Assembly: GCF_014195635.1 (NCBI RefSeq)
Contig: NZ_JACICC010000008.1
Coordinates: 62,001 to 126,000, forward strand
Source: Pseudochelatococcus contaminans
Lineage (GTDB): Bacteria; Pseudomonadota; Alphaproteobacteria; Rhizobiales; Beijerinckiaceae
Reading direction: 5' to 3'
Length of the DNA stretch: 64,000 nucleotides
Shown here: piece by piece, positions 23,015 through 32,698 of the stretch
How the letters are laid out: each line of letters starts with the position of its first letter
Position numbering within the stretch: the first letter of the stretch is position 1
Program-made: the position numbers and the translations under genes
Notes under the pieces: generated by a model
The model's input: only the letters and a program-made list of their open reading frames with translations
Told to the model about the DNA's origin: nothing
Databases searched by the model: none

Positions 23015-24373
23015 TTACTCAATCGACCGAAGTTGCGGCACGGTCTTCGGCGACGTCAGATCGTAAGTTTTATCCTTGAGGGGATCGAGGTTCGTGCCCT
23101 CGGATGCATCTATAACCTTGACAGGACCAGCGGGCGATGAAGCAGGCGCACCGACGACTGCCGCACTAGCGGGCTGCTCAACGTCCGGTATGTTGTCGAC
23201 CCGATCAATACCAGCCTCATTATCTGCAGCATTCTTACGATCGGTTTCTATCTTGCGCCACTCACGAACATTGCGGTTGTGCTCATCGAGGGTCTTGGCA
23301 AATCGGTGTCCGCCAGAGCCATCCGCAACGAAATAAAGATCATCGGTATCGGCAGGATTAGCAACCGCTTTCAAGGAAGCGAGCCCCGGATTTGCGATCG
23401 GTCCGGGAGGCAGTCCGTTGATCGCATAAGTATTATAAGGCGTCGGCTCGGTAATTTCGCTTTTTCGAATACCTCGACCGAGGGTACCCTTCCCCCCGAC
23501 AATTCCATATACGATTGTCGGATCTGACTGGAGCCGCATACCCTGCCGAAGCCGGTTGATAAAAACACTGGCGACGCGGGCCCGCTCCTCGGGAACAGCT
23601 GTTTCTTTTTCAACAATTGATGCCAACACGACAAGTTCATCAGGCGATTTCAAAGGAAGTCCCGGAGCTCGAGATTCCCAAGCCTCAGCCACCGCCTTAC
23701 GATGCTCTGCAGCCATTCTATCAATTAACGCCTGACGCGTGGTGCCGCGCGGAACAAGATAAGTCTCAGGAAGAAGCGAGCCTTCCACAGGAACAGGCTT
23801 GATCTCGCCGGTCAATAAATCGTTGGCCAGCAAACGCGCTACAGCCTGATCACTCGTGAGCCCCTCCGCTATGGTGATCGGATGCTGTAAGCTCTTGCCG
23901 GACACCAATATGTCCATCACATCCTTCATACTCGCACCAGGCGCGAAAGCATACTCGCCGGCTTTAATGTCGTCATTCGCACCTAGCGCATGCAGTCCAA
24001 GTACGAAAATAAGCGGATGCGCGATGACACCCTCACGTTGCAATGTCTGGGCAACGGTCTGATTGCCACCTTTGACAGATACAACCTGCGTTTCTTTAAG
24101 CGGACCCGGAGCGTAAAATTCACCTCGCCCAAAATAGACAGCAAACCCGGCAGCGACGGCACCAATCAATAAGACTGTAAGAAATGCACTGAGAGCCGAA
24201 AGGAAGCTTCCTTTATGACGGCTTGATTTTTGCCGAATGCGTGGCGGGGGCGGAGGGGCAACCGTAGGCTTGATGGCTTCACTTGCTGAGCGGGGCGTAA
24301 TGCGATTATACGACGCACCACTATGCCGGACAGAGCCGCTTTCTGAAGACGACTGATTTCTGTCACTAACCAT
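23015..24373 (-). CDS. mltG: Endolytic murein transglycosylase MltG
   Basis: Membrane-anchored lytic transglycosylase (YceG family) that cuts nascent peptidoglycan strands. 452 residues. A basic, proline-rich cytoplasmic N-terminus precedes one membrane helix (about 55-77, SAFLTVLLIGAVAAGFAVYF). A LysM-like segment and the catalytic domain follow, with VVLASIVEKET (catalytic Glu) and INRLRQGMRLQSDPTIVYG. The C-terminal 70 residues are low complexity. It lies between fabF and gmk, the common alphaproteobacterial order. Confidence 0.94.
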   Translation of the reverse strand: MVSDRNQSSSESGSVRHSGASYNRITPRSASEAIKPTVAPPPPPRIRQKSSRHKGSFLSALSAFLTVLLIGAVAAGFAVYFGRGEFYAPGPLKETQVVSVKGGNQTVAQTLQREGVIAHPLIFVLGLHALGANDDIKAGEYAFAPGASMKDVMDILVSGKSLQHPITIAEGLTSDQAVARLLANDLLTGEIKPVPVEGSLLPETYLVPRGTTRQALIDRMAAEHRKAVAEAWESRAPGLPLKSPDELVVLASIVEKETAVPEERARVASVFINRLRQGMRLQSDPTIVYGIVGGKGTLGRGIRKSEITEPTPYNTYAINGLPPGPIANPGLASLKAVANPADTDDLYFVADGSGGHRFAKTLDEHNRNVREWRKIETDRKNAADNEAGIDRVDNIPDVEQPASAAVVGAPASSPAGPVKVIDASEGTNLDPLKDKTYDLTSPKTVPQLRSIE

Positions 24374-24632
24374 AAAGCGCAGCCTCTCTTATACGAATTT
24401 CGCAGGCTTTGAAGCCCTCTTGCCGGCACTCAGTAACGAGAGCGTGCCCGGAACGCCTACGTGACTAGCTTGATCAGTAGACATTCTGACAAAAACCAGG
24501 CTCCGTATTTATAGCCATCCATGCCCATGGCAACCAAGCGCTTTGAGCACGATTATTTGGCTACCTAAACACAAAGATCCGACGCAATGATAGCTCATCG
24601 CTCCGGATCATATGTAAAACGCTTCAATTTAA

Positions 24633-25898
24633 TCAAGCATCCGGATGGCGAAGAATCAAGGATGCATTTGTTCCACCGAAACCAAACGAATTGGAGAGAA
24701 CAGCACCGACTGACGCTTGTCTCGACTCATGAGGCACCAGATCAACTTGAGTATGAACAGACGGATTATCCAGATTGAGTGTTCCAGGAACAATTTGATC
24801 TCGAATCGCCAGAATGCCAAAAATCGCCTCAACAGCTCCGGCCGCGCCCAGAAGATGCCCTGTGGACGACTTCGTTGAGGACATGAGAACGGAGTCAGCA
24901 TGTTCGCCTAGCAACCGCTCGACGGCCCGCAACTCTATCTCATCACCAAGCGGAGTTGAGGTACCATGAGCATTAATGTAGCTGATGTCAGCAGCGGAAA
25001 GGCCTGCTCGTTTTAATGCCGCTTGCATGCAACGGAAGGCACCATCGCCATCCTCAGACGGTGACGTAATATGATACGCATCGCCAGATAATCCATAACC
25101 GACGACTTCTGCATAAATGCGGGCGCCACGAGCAATGGCATGATCACGCGCTTCGAGAACGACTATGCCAGCCCCTTCCCCCATCACAAAACCGTCCCGA
25201 TCCTTGTCATAAGGACGAGAGGCTTTTTCAGGAGTATCATTAAATGCGGTAGACAATGCCCTGCAAGCGGCAAAGCCGGCCAACGCTAGGCGATTAACCG
25301 GCGACTCCGTTCCTCCCGCAACGATGACATCAGCATCACCCAGCGCGACCAGACGAGCTGCATCCCCAATTGCATGAGCACCTGTTGAGCAAGCCGTAAC
25401 GACTGAATGGTTGGGGCCTTTGAGCCCATGAGCAATGGAAACATAACCCGATGCCAGGTTAATAAGTCTGCCCGGAATAAAAAAAGGCGAGACTCTCCTT
25501 GGACCGCGCTCGTGAAGCGTCACTGCAGCGTCATAGATCCCACCAACCCCGCCAATACCCGAGCCGATAAGGACACCTGTAGCAACCCGGTCTGCTTCGG
25601 TTGAAGGGTGCCACCCGGCATCGTCCAGCGCCTGGCGTGCGGCAGCCATTGCATAGATGATGAAAGGATCAACTTTGCGTTGTTCCTTTGACTCCATCCA
25701 GTCGTCAGGATTAAAGCCGCCATCGCTATCTTCTTGACCGGGAACTGTACATGCGATTTTGCAGGGCAAATCGGATGTATCAAATGCATCGACACGTCGA
25801 GCCCCGCTGACACCTGCAAGCAACCTGCGCCACGTGGTTTCAATCCCACAGCCAAGCGGCGATACAATGCCAAGCCCGGTTACAACCACACGCCTCAT
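24633..25898 (-). CDS. fabF: Beta-ketoacyl-ACP synthase II
   Basis: Condensing enzyme that elongates acyl-ACP with malonyl-ACP. 421 residues from MRRVVVTGLGIVSPLGCG. The Cys-His-His triad is at C170 (SVVTACSTGAHA), H311 (INAHGTSTPLGD) and H348 (KSSTGHLLGAAG). The frame extends nine codons further upstream, but the family start is at 25898. Follows acpP with 93 nt between them. Confidence 0.96.
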   Translation of the reverse strand: MRRVVVTGLGIVSPLGCGIETTWRRLLAGVSGARRVDAFDTSDLPCKIACTVPGQEDSDGGFNPDDWMESKEQRKVDPFIIYAMAAARQALDDAGWHPSTEADRVATGVLIGSGIGGVGGIYDAAVTLHERGPRRVSPFFIPGRLINLASGYVSIAHGLKGPNHSVVTACSTGAHAIGDAARLVALGDADVIVAGGTESPVNRLALAGFAACRALSTAFNDTPEKASRPYDKDRDGFVMGEGAGIVVLEARDHAIARGARIYAEVVGYGLSGDAYHITSPSEDGDGAFRCMQAALKRAGLSAADISYINAHGTSTPLGDEIELRAVERLLGEHADSVLMSSTKSSTGHLLGAAGAVEAIFGILAIRDQIVPGTLNLDNPSVHTQVDLVPHESRQASVGAVLSNSFGFGGTNASLILRHPDA

Positions 25899-25991
25899 GA
25901 ACGACCACCTGCCTGTATCATACACACGCAGGCACCCGGATCATTACCGATACGACGCATGCGCTTATAGGAAACGCTACGACCAAGCCAA

Positions 25992-26231
25992 TCAGGCTGA
26001 AACGTTTTTCTCAAGAAACTTGATAGCGTCGCCGACGGTCACAATGGTCTCTGCCGCATCGTCCGGAATTTCAACGCCAAAACCTTCTTCGAAGGCCATT
26101 ACCAACTCAACGGTATCAAGGCTATCTGCGCCCAAATCATCAATGAAGTTGGCGGAATCGGTCACCTTGTCTGCCTCTACTCCAAGATGCTCGACAACAA
26201 TCTTTTTAACGCGATCAGCGATATCACTCAT
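25992..26231 (-). CDS. acpP: Acyl carrier protein
   Basis: 79-residue acidic carrier protein. The phosphopantetheine attachment serine is S37 in [18 protein letters not shown]. Start [18 protein letters not shown] is typical. Unlike the rest of the fab genes it is preceded by more than 500 non-coding bases, so it probably has its own promoter, in keeping with its very high expected expression. Confidence 0.97.
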   Translation of the reverse strand: MSDIADRVKKIVVEHLGVEADKVTDSANFIDDLGADSLDTVELVMAFEEGFGVEIPDDAAETIVTVGDAIKFLEKNVSA

Positions 26232-26724
26232 ATTTCCATTCCTTATTCAAGAGACTGACATTTTCGGCAGACAAGCAGACCGAACATCAACACCAATCGA
26301 AAACCCGACATAATGCTGACGAACTCAACGCTTCGCATACGTTCGGGACGACACTGGCTACACGAGCCTGCGATCACACACAACCCGGGTCCACAAAAAT
26401 CAGGAGCAAAATTTCCAAACTGCCCGATATTGCTAACACCTTTAAGTCACCAACTGAACAAGCCAAAGCATGACACGATAAAATTTTCAACCCCTAGGAA
26501 ATCATATATACATACAGAAAACTACTTATGGCTTAGAAGTTACGCTAAAATGCGCCATGTCAAGTTGAAAAAACAACTTAGTAATTAAACCTGCAATCGT
26601 TGCAACCCGACTATAAAGCTTTTGAGCAGCAATCTCACTTCATCCGCCCGACTCTCATTATTAACATACTCCATATCTCAGAGTTGAGTTGAACTGAGGT
26701 TGATTGAAATGCGGCAAAAAATGG
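26232..26724. other. AT-rich gene-free region upstream of acpP
   Basis: About 490 bases between the fabG end and acpP with no credible ORF on either strand. On the minus strand a TTGACA hexamer (26563-26558) with a weak TAACTT -10 (26542-26537, 15-nt spacer) would place an acpP transcript start about 300 nt upstream of the ATG, implying a long leader. The assignment is tentative. Confidence 0.35.
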
Positions 26725-26767
26725 TCAGATCAGATCAGATCAGATCAGATCAGATCAGATCAGATCA
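26725..26767. repeat. Pentanucleotide array (TCAGA)8 with dense GATC sites
   Basis: Eight perfect tandem TCAGA units followed by TCA, 43 bp in all. It creates a GATC site every 5 bp. The first unit met by fabG translation supplies the fabG stop codon (TGA at 26762-26760), so unit gain or loss would not change the FabG protein. It would change the length of the region between fabG and acpP. Confidence 0.95.
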
Positions 26768-27497
26768 TCGCCATTCCGCCATTTATATGCAATGTCTGAC
26801 CGGTAACGTAACTCGCCTCATCTGATGCAAGATAGATGACAGCGGCAGCAATATCACCACCCGAACCAAGACGTGCAGCCGGCACACGCGAAAGAATGGT
26901 TTCACGCTGCTTATCGTTAAGTGCATCTGTCATAGGCGATTCGATAAAACCAGGCGCAATGACATTAACTGTTATTCCGCGGCTAGCTACTTCAGCTGCG
27001 AGAGACTTTGACAGACCAATCAGACCAGCTTTGGATGCCGCATAATTTCCTTGCCCCGGATTGCCGGTGACACCCACGATGGAACTAATGCCAATGATCC
27101 GTCCAGAGCGGCGACGCATCATCCCTTTGATGGCAGTGCGCGATAACCTGAAAGCTGCTGTCAGATTGACAGCAATAACTGAATCCCACTCATCGTCCTT
27201 CATGCGCATTGAAAGATTATCACGGGTAAGGCCCGCGTTGTTAACCAGAATATCCAAGCCGCCAAGTGCAGCCTCCGCAGCAGGAACAAGCGCCTCCACT
27301 TCTTCAGAAACGGACAAATTAGCGGGGCAGATATGAACGCGTTCACGCAAGTCTGTAGCCAGAGCCTCTAGCGCCTCTTGGCGGGTTCCGGACAATACAA
27401 GTTCTGCACCCTGCGCATGCAATGCCTTGGCGATCGCACTTCCTAGACCACCTGTCGCACCGGTCACGAGTGCTTTTTTTCCTGTAAGTTGAAACAC
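26760..27497 (-). CDS. fabG: 3-oxoacyl-ACP reductase
   Basis: NADPH-dependent short-chain dehydrogenase of fatty acid elongation. 245 residues. The Rossmann motif TGATGGLG is at 12-19, and catalytic residues N111, S138 or S139, Y152 and K156 (YAASKAG) are intact. It ends GGMAMI, the normal FabG C-terminus, exactly at the start of the pentanucleotide array. Located 11 nt after fabD. Confidence 0.96.
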   Translation of the reverse strand: MFQLTGKKALVTGATGGLGSAIAKALHAQGAELVLSGTRQEALEALATDLRERVHICPANLSVSEEVEALVPAAEAALGGLDILVNNAGLTRDNLSMRMKDDEWDSVIAVNLTAAFRLSRTAIKGMMRRRSGRIIGISSIVGVTGNPGQGNYAASKAGLIGLSKSLAAEVASRGITVNVIAPGFIESPMTDALNDKQRETILSRVPAARLGSGGDIAAAVIYLASDEASYVTGQTLHINGGMAMI

Positions 27498-27508
27498 GTT
27501 CTTTCCTT

Positions 27509-28462
27509 TTATCGAGTCAATTGAAGAGCTTCAATAAAACCTGCAAAATCGTCAGGCCCTCCCACTGACAGAGCACGGGAGCCCGGTGCAATTCGCTTGG
27601 CAAGCCCTGTCAAAACCTTGCCAGATCCTAACTCGATAAAAAAATCAACACCATCATCGGCCATTGCCGAAACACTTTCACGCCAGCGTACCGTACCTGT
27701 CACCTGCGAGACAAGGGCATCCTTGATATCTGCTGGACTATCGACAGGCGCTGCAAGAACATTTGCAAATATGGGCGCTCGTGGAGGAGAAATGTCTATG
27801 CGAGACAGTGCGTCGCGCATACGCTCAGCTGCTGGCTGCATCAGGGGGCAATGAAATGGCGCAGAGACTGGCAACAAAATTGCTCGCTTCGCACCACGGG
27901 CTTGTGCCAACTGAATGGCACGATTTACAGCGTCTGCATGACCAGAAACAACAACCTGCCCTGGGCCATTATCATTCGCGACCGCACATATGTCGTTTTG
28001 AGCAGCCTCTTCGGCAATCTCTACGACTGCTTCAAAATCCAGCCCGAGAATCGCAGCCATTGCGCCCACACGTACCGGAACCGCATCCTGCATCGCTTCG
28101 CCACGAATCCGCAAAAGCCGGGCCGTATCAGCAAGGTCGATCCCACCGGCGCCCGCAAGAGCCGAATATTCTCCGAGTGAGTGCCCTGCTACATAGGCCG
28201 CATCACGAGCGACATCTAGGTCGGTCTCGGATTCCAGCGCACGAAGCACGGCAAGGCTGACAGCCATGAGAGCCGGCTGCGTGTTGACGGTCAATGAGAG
28301 GGCATCGCTGCTTCCTTCCCACATCAACGCGCTCAATTTCTGGTCGAGCGCGTCATCAACTTCCTCGAAAACACGGCGGGCTGGAATAAAATTTTCGGCA
28401 AGCGCCTTACCCATCCCGACAACCTGGCTACCTTGCCCGGGAAATGTCAAAACAATCGACAC
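27509..28462 (-). CDS. fabD: Malonyl-CoA:ACP transacylase
   Basis: Transfers malonyl from CoA to ACP. 317 residues with the N-terminal LTFPGQGSQVVGMG, active serine S95 in GHSLGEYSALA, and the later catalytic His in VSAPFHCPLM. A GTG start at 28462 is chosen because GGAGG lies 5 nt before it; another GTG four codons upstream lacks good spacing. 30 nt downstream of alaS, so fabD-fabG may be read from the alaS transcript. Confidence 0.94.
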   Translation of the reverse strand: MSIVLTFPGQGSQVVGMGKALAENFIPARRVFEEVDDALDQKLSALMWEGSSDALSLTVNTQPALMAVSLAVLRALESETDLDVARDAAYVAGHSLGEYSALAGAGGIDLADTARLLRIRGEAMQDAVPVRVGAMAAILGLDFEAVVEIAEEAAQNDICAVANDNGPGQVVVSGHADAVNRAIQLAQARGAKRAILLPVSAPFHCPLMQPAAERMRDALSRIDISPPRAPIFANVLAAPVDSPADIKDALVSQVTGTVRWRESVSAMADDGVDFFIELGSGKVLTGLAKRIAPGSRALSVGGPDDFAGFIEALQLTR

Positions 28463-28492
28463 GGCATCCTCCACCCTGACATAGGTTCTTTA

Positions 28493-31144
28493 TTACGTTG
28501 CAGCAATGGCTTCCGCAATGGCATCGAGCGCAGCCTGCGCCTGCTCACTGTCGGGACCGCCTGCCTGCGCAAGATCACGCCGGCCGCCGCCACCTTTACC
28601 GCCAAGTTTCTCTGCTGCTACGCGTACCAGCGCCACCGCATCGAAATGTTCACCGGCATCACCGGCCACGCCAACGACGATGCCTGCTTTCCCATCCTCT
28701 GCAACACCGACAATTGCAACAATGCCGGAGCCGATCCGCTTCTTGGCGTCATCGACCAAACTTTTGAGATCCTTCGGTTCAATGCCAGAAACAATGCGTG
28801 CGAGTAGGTTTGTTCCTGCAACCTCGCGGATGGGATCTTCTCCAGAACCTACACCAAGAGCAAGCTTCTTACGGGCTTCCGTTAGATCGCGTTCAAATTT
28901 CCGGCGCTCTTCAATGAGCGCCTCCAGGCGCCCACCGAGTTCACTGACAGGCGTGCGTAGCAATTCGGATATGCCCTGCAAAAGCTGACTTTCTTCTACG
29001 AGATGGCGCCTGGCGCCTTTTCCAGTCATAGCTTCAATGCGGCGCACGCCTGACGCAACTGCGCTTTCCGACAGCACGCGCACAATTCCGATATCACCTG
29101 TTCGAGACACATGCGTGCCGCCGCACAGTTCTACGGAGAATGGTTTACCGCCAATCTCGGGGCGGGTTCCCATGCTGACAACGCGTACCTCATCGCCATA
29201 TTTTTCGCCGAAAAGTGCGCGAGCGCCGGATTCAATAGCCTCATCCACGGCCATCGACCGGGTAACGACCGGCTCATTGCGCAATACAAGGGTATTGGCA
29301 AGCTCTTCAATCTGTCGCAGCTCGCCAGCGCTAATTGGTCCCGGATGACTAAAATCAAAACGCAAGCGGTCTGAAGTCACCAGTGAGCCCTTTTGCGCAA
29401 CATGATCACCTAAAATTTCGCGCAGAGCTTCGTGCAGCAGATGTGTAGCCGAGTGGTTGGCGCGAATCGCTGAGCGACGTTCCGCGTCAACTTGCAAGGT
29501 GACGGCGGAACCAATAACCAGCATGCCTTCTGTCACTTGAACACGGTGGAGATAGAGAGCGCCGAGTTTTTTCGTTGTCCCGGTTATTTCTGCGCTGAGA
29601 TCAGCGCCAGACAATTTCCCGATATCTCCGACCTGACCACCGGATTCGGCATAGAACGGGGTCTGATTGAAAAGAACGAAGCCTTCTTCCCCCGCACTAA
29701 GTGATTCAACCTCTTCACCGTCGCGCACGATCGCAGTTACGACGCCTTCGGCTGCCTCCGTTTCATACCCAAGAAACTCCGTAGACCCGACCTTGTCTTT
29801 CAGCGCGAACCAAAGGGTTTCGGTTGCTGCTTCTCCGGATCCGCTCCATGCGGCGCGCGCTTGCTGTCTCTGCCGTTCCATCGCGGCGTTGAAGCCGGCA
29901 ACGTCGACGCCGATTGAACGGGGGCGCAAGGCATCTTGAGTCAGGTCAAGCGGGAAGCCATAGGTATCGTAAAGAGTAAATGCGACATCGCCTGACAGTT
30001 GCGTACCGGCAGACAGTTCCCGGCTTTCAGCATCGAGAATCGATAGACCACGCTCAAGAGTTTTCCGGAAGCGCTTCTCTTCAAGGTGGAGGGTTTCACC
30101 GATAAGCGACTGGGCACGAACGAGTTCAGGATAAGCTTCGCCCATCTGACGAACGAGGGCAGGAACCAGACGCCACATCAGGGGGTCGCGCGCGCCCAGA
30201 AGCTGCGCATGTCGCATCGCACGGCGCATGATGCGGCGGGCGACATAACCGCGTCCCTCGTTTGACGGCAGAACACCGTCGGCAACGAGAAAAGCGGATG
30301 CGCGCAGGTGATCGGCTATGACGCGATGGCTCACTCCCTGCGGACCAGCCGGATCAACGCCTGTCGCCGTTGCCACTGCTTCGATCAGCGCCCTGAACAG
30401 GTCTGTACTGTAGTTGTCGTGCGTGCCCTGCAAGACGGCAGATATGCGCTCAAGACCCATGCCGGTATCGATAGATGGACGCGGCAGCAGTTGCCGCTCA
30501 CCTGGCACGACCTGGTCGTATTGCATAAAGACGAGATTCCAGATCTCGATAAAACGGTCACCATCTTCATCGGGGCTGCCCGGAGGACCGCCTGCGATTT
30601 TATCTCCGTGATCATAAAAGATTTCGGAACACGGACCACAGGGTCCTGTATCGCCCATCGACCAGAAATTATCAGATGTGGAAATTCTGATGATCTTACT
30701 ATCGGACAGGCCAGCTATTTTTTTCCACAAAAGTGCTGCGTCTTCATCTTCAGAGAAAACGGTAACGAGCAATTTGCTTTCTGGCAGACCGAATTCGCGT
30801 GTCACGAGCTTCCACGCTAATTCGATAGCATTTTCCTTAAAGTAATCACCGAAGGAAAAGTTGCCCAGCATCTCGAAAAACGTGTGATGACGAGCCGTGT
30901 AGCCGACATTATCGAGATCGTTATGCTTTCCGCCAGCGCGTAAACATTTCTGGGCGCTCGTGGCGCGAGAATAGGGGCGTTTTTCCGCGCCGGTGAACAC
31001 GTTCTTGAACGGCACCATACCGGCGCTCGTGAACATCAGCGTGGGATCATTCCGCGGAACGAGCGAACTGGATGGTACGATCTCATGACCATTGGCCGAG
31101 AAATAATCAAGAAAAGTGGACCGAATCTCGTTTACGCCGCTCAT
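28493..31144 (-). CDS. alaS: Alanyl-tRNA synthetase
   Basis: Class II synthetase charging tRNA-Ala with an internal editing domain. 883 residues. The catalytic core includes [18 protein letters not shown] and [10 protein letters not shown]. The editing site zinc ligands are in [12 protein letters not shown] and CGGTH. The C-terminal domain ends with the DHHA1-like [13 protein letters not shown]. recA-alaS adjacency is typical of alphaproteobacteria. Confidence 0.97.
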   Translation of the reverse strand: MSGVNEIRSTFLDYFSANGHEIVPSSSLVPRNDPTLMFTSAGMVPFKNVFTGAEKRPYSRATSAQKCLRAGGKHNDLDNVGYTARHHTFFEMLGNFSFGDYFKENAIELAWKLVTREFGLPESKLLVTVFSEDEDAALLWKKIAGLSDSKIIRISTSDNFWSMGDTGPCGPCSEIFYDHGDKIAGGPPGSPDEDGDRFIEIWNLVFMQYDQVVPGERQLLPRPSIDTGMGLERISAVLQGTHDNYSTDLFRALIEAVATATGVDPAGPQGVSHRVIADHLRASAFLVADGVLPSNEGRGYVARRIMRRAMRHAQLLGARDPLMWRLVPALVRQMGEAYPELVRAQSLIGETLHLEEKRFRKTLERGLSILDAESRELSAGTQLSGDVAFTLYDTYGFPLDLTQDALRPRSIGVDVAGFNAAMERQRQQARAAWSGSGEAATETLWFALKDKVGSTEFLGYETEAAEGVVTAIVRDGEEVESLSAGEEGFVLFNQTPFYAESGGQVGDIGKLSGADLSAEITGTTKKLGALYLHRVQVTEGMLVIGSAVTLQVDAERRSAIRANHSATHLLHEALREILGDHVAQKGSLVTSDRLRFDFSHPGPISAGELRQIEELANTLVLRNEPVVTRSMAVDEAIESGARALFGEKYGDEVRVVSMGTRPEIGGKPFSVELCGGTHVSRTGDIGIVRVLSESAVASGVRRIEAMTGKGARRHLVEESQLLQGISELLRTPVSELGGRLEALIEERRKFERDLTEARKKLALGVGSGEDPIREVAGTNLLARIVSGIEPKDLKSLVDDAKKRIGSGIVAIVGVAEDGKAGIVVGVAGDAGEHFDAVALVRVAAEKLGGKGGGGRRDLAQAGGPDSEQAQAALDAIAEAIAAT

Positions 31145-31384
31145 AACGCCCTGCCTGAACCCCTGCCAACGCCGCGCCGCAACGCTCGTTTGCTGCCAAT
31201 GTTTTCCATAGCCGGTCTGTTTGGCAAACCGGCATCCGGAGACGGACTCCGCCCGGAATCAAGCGCTATCCCAGCGCCCCTTCTAGAAGGAATCCGCCAG
31301 CCTGCAAATATGAAATCAGCAAATCCTACTCACCAACATACTCGTTGAGACCTGACCAGCGCCTCAACCACGCATCCTAGATTT

Positions 31385-32431
31385 TCAGGACGCATCATCC
31401 TCCCCACCGTCTGAATCAGGGCTGGCATTTTCGAGAATGCGCTCGGACAGAACGGCGGAATTCTGACGAATCGCAGCCTCGATTCTGTTGGCAACCTCCG
31501 GGTTGTTCCGCAGAAATTGCTTCGAATTCTCGCGGCCTTGCCCAAGCCTCTGGCTATCGTAGGAAAACCATGCACCCGACTTGTCGACGATGCCACCTTT
31601 AACACCGAGGTCCAGCAGTTCGCCGAGCTTGGATACGCCCTCGCCGTACATAATATCGAACTCGACCTGCTTGAACGGCGGCGCCACTTTGTTCTTCACC
31701 ACCTTGACGCGCGTCGTGTTGCCGATGATTTCATCGCGCTCCTTTATCGACCCGATGCGGCGAATATCGAGGCGGACAGAAGCGTAGAACTTGAGTGCGT
31801 TACCGCCAGTGGTCGTTTCCGGCGAGCCATACATCACACCGATCTTCATACGAATCTGGTTGATGAAGATGACCATCGTATTCGAGCGGGAGATTGAGCC
31901 GGTCAATTTGCGCAGCGCCTGGCTCATCAAGCGCGCCTGCAAACCAGGCTGCATGTCGCCCATGTCGCCTTCAATTTCCGCACGGGGGGTAAGTGCCGCG
32001 ACCGAATCAATAACGAGCACGTCTATCGCGCCAGACCGCACCAGCGTATCGCAGATTTCGAGCGCCTGTTCGCCTGTGTCCGGCTGCGAAATCAGCAAAT
32101 CATCCAGATTGACACCCAACTTGCGCGCATAGACCGGATCAAGTGCGTGCTCGGCATCGATAAAGGCGCATGAACCGCCCTTCTTTTGAGCTTCGGCAAT
32201 GGTGTGCAGGGCGAGGGTCGTTTTTCCCGACGACTCTGGCCCAAAAATTTCCACGATACGCCCACGGGGCAAGCCACCGACGCCCAGCGCAATGTCGAGC
32301 CCGAGCGAACCTGTGGACACGGTCTCGATCTCGATCTGCCCCTGCGCCTGACCAAGCCGCATGATGGAGCCTTTGCCAAACGCACGTTCGATCTGCGTCA
32401 GCGCCGCGTCGAGAGCCTTTGTTTTGTCCAT
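31385..32431 (-). CDS. recA: Recombinase RecA
   Basis: DNA strand-exchange ATPase and activator of LexA self-cleavage. 348 residues from [20 protein letters not shown]. Walker A GPESSGKT is at 64-71, and the L2 loop region with [20 protein letters not shown] and the acidic C-terminal tail ([11 protein letters not shown]) are present. Start 32431 has AAGG 7 nt upstream. An alphaproteobacterial LexA box lies about 133-147 nt upstream, so SOS induction is expected. Confidence 0.97.
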   Translation of the reverse strand: MDKTKALDAALTQIERAFGKGSIMRLGQAQGQIEIETVSTGSLGLDIALGVGGLPRGRIVEIFGPESSGKTTLALHTIAEAQKKGGSCAFIDAEHALDPVYARKLGVNLDDLLISQPDTGEQALEICDTLVRSGAIDVLVIDSVAALTPRAEIEGDMGDMQPGLQARLMSQALRKLTGSISRSNTMVIFINQIRMKIGVMYGSPETTTGGNALKFYASVRLDIRRIGSIKERDEIIGNTTRVKVVKNKVAPPFKQVEFDIMYGEGVSKLGELLDLGVKGGIVDKSGAWFSYDSQRLGQGRENSKQFLRNNPEVANRIEAAIRQNSAVLSERILENASPDSDGGEDDAS

Positions 32432-32563
32432 GGAACTACCTTCTACGAGTCGCAAACCGGCCTGTGACATTCGGTTTATCCTTATGGCAGGTCGCGCGCC
32501 ATTTCAACGTGCTCCCCAATCCTCTTTACAAATCACATGTACATAATTTGTTCTTGCGATCAA

Positions 32564-32578
32564 GTTCTTTTTATGTTC
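32564..32578 (-). promoter_or_regulatory. LexA (SOS) box of recA
   Basis: GTTCTTTTTATGTTC matches the alphaproteobacterial LexA consensus GTTC-N7-GTTC exactly (GAAC-N7-GAAC read on the recA strand). It lies about 133 nt upstream of the recA ATG in the only region available for the recA promoter. A third GTTC half-site occurs 14 nt before it, at 32550-32553. Confidence 0.8.
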
Positions 32579-32626
32579 TCAATTCAGCAACGTGGTTCCC
32601 TGCAATTTCCGTGGGGAAACCAATGT

Positions 32627-32652
32627 AAAAAGGCCGGCGTGAGCCGGCCTTT
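32627..32652 (-). terminator. Terminator after cysNC
   Basis: Perfect 10-bp stem AAAGGCCGGC/GCCGGCCTTT with a 4-nt loop, followed on the minus strand by TTACATTG after the T-rich arm. It lies 46 nt beyond the cysNC stop codon and upstream of the recA promoter region, so it separates the sulfate cluster from recA. Confidence 0.82.
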
Positions 32653-32698
32653 GGGGGAGGAGCGAGATGCATGCAATGTACGGAATACGTGGAAAGCT

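Noticed and set aside
26725..26767. CRISPR or phase-variation switch for FabG
   Set aside because: Units are 5 bp without spacers, and the stop codon is in the first unit reached, so slippage cannot change the FabG frame.
31205..31240. Inverted repeat GCCGGT...ACCGGC between recA and alaS as a terminator
   Set aside because: The stem is interrupted and no T tract follows on either strand.
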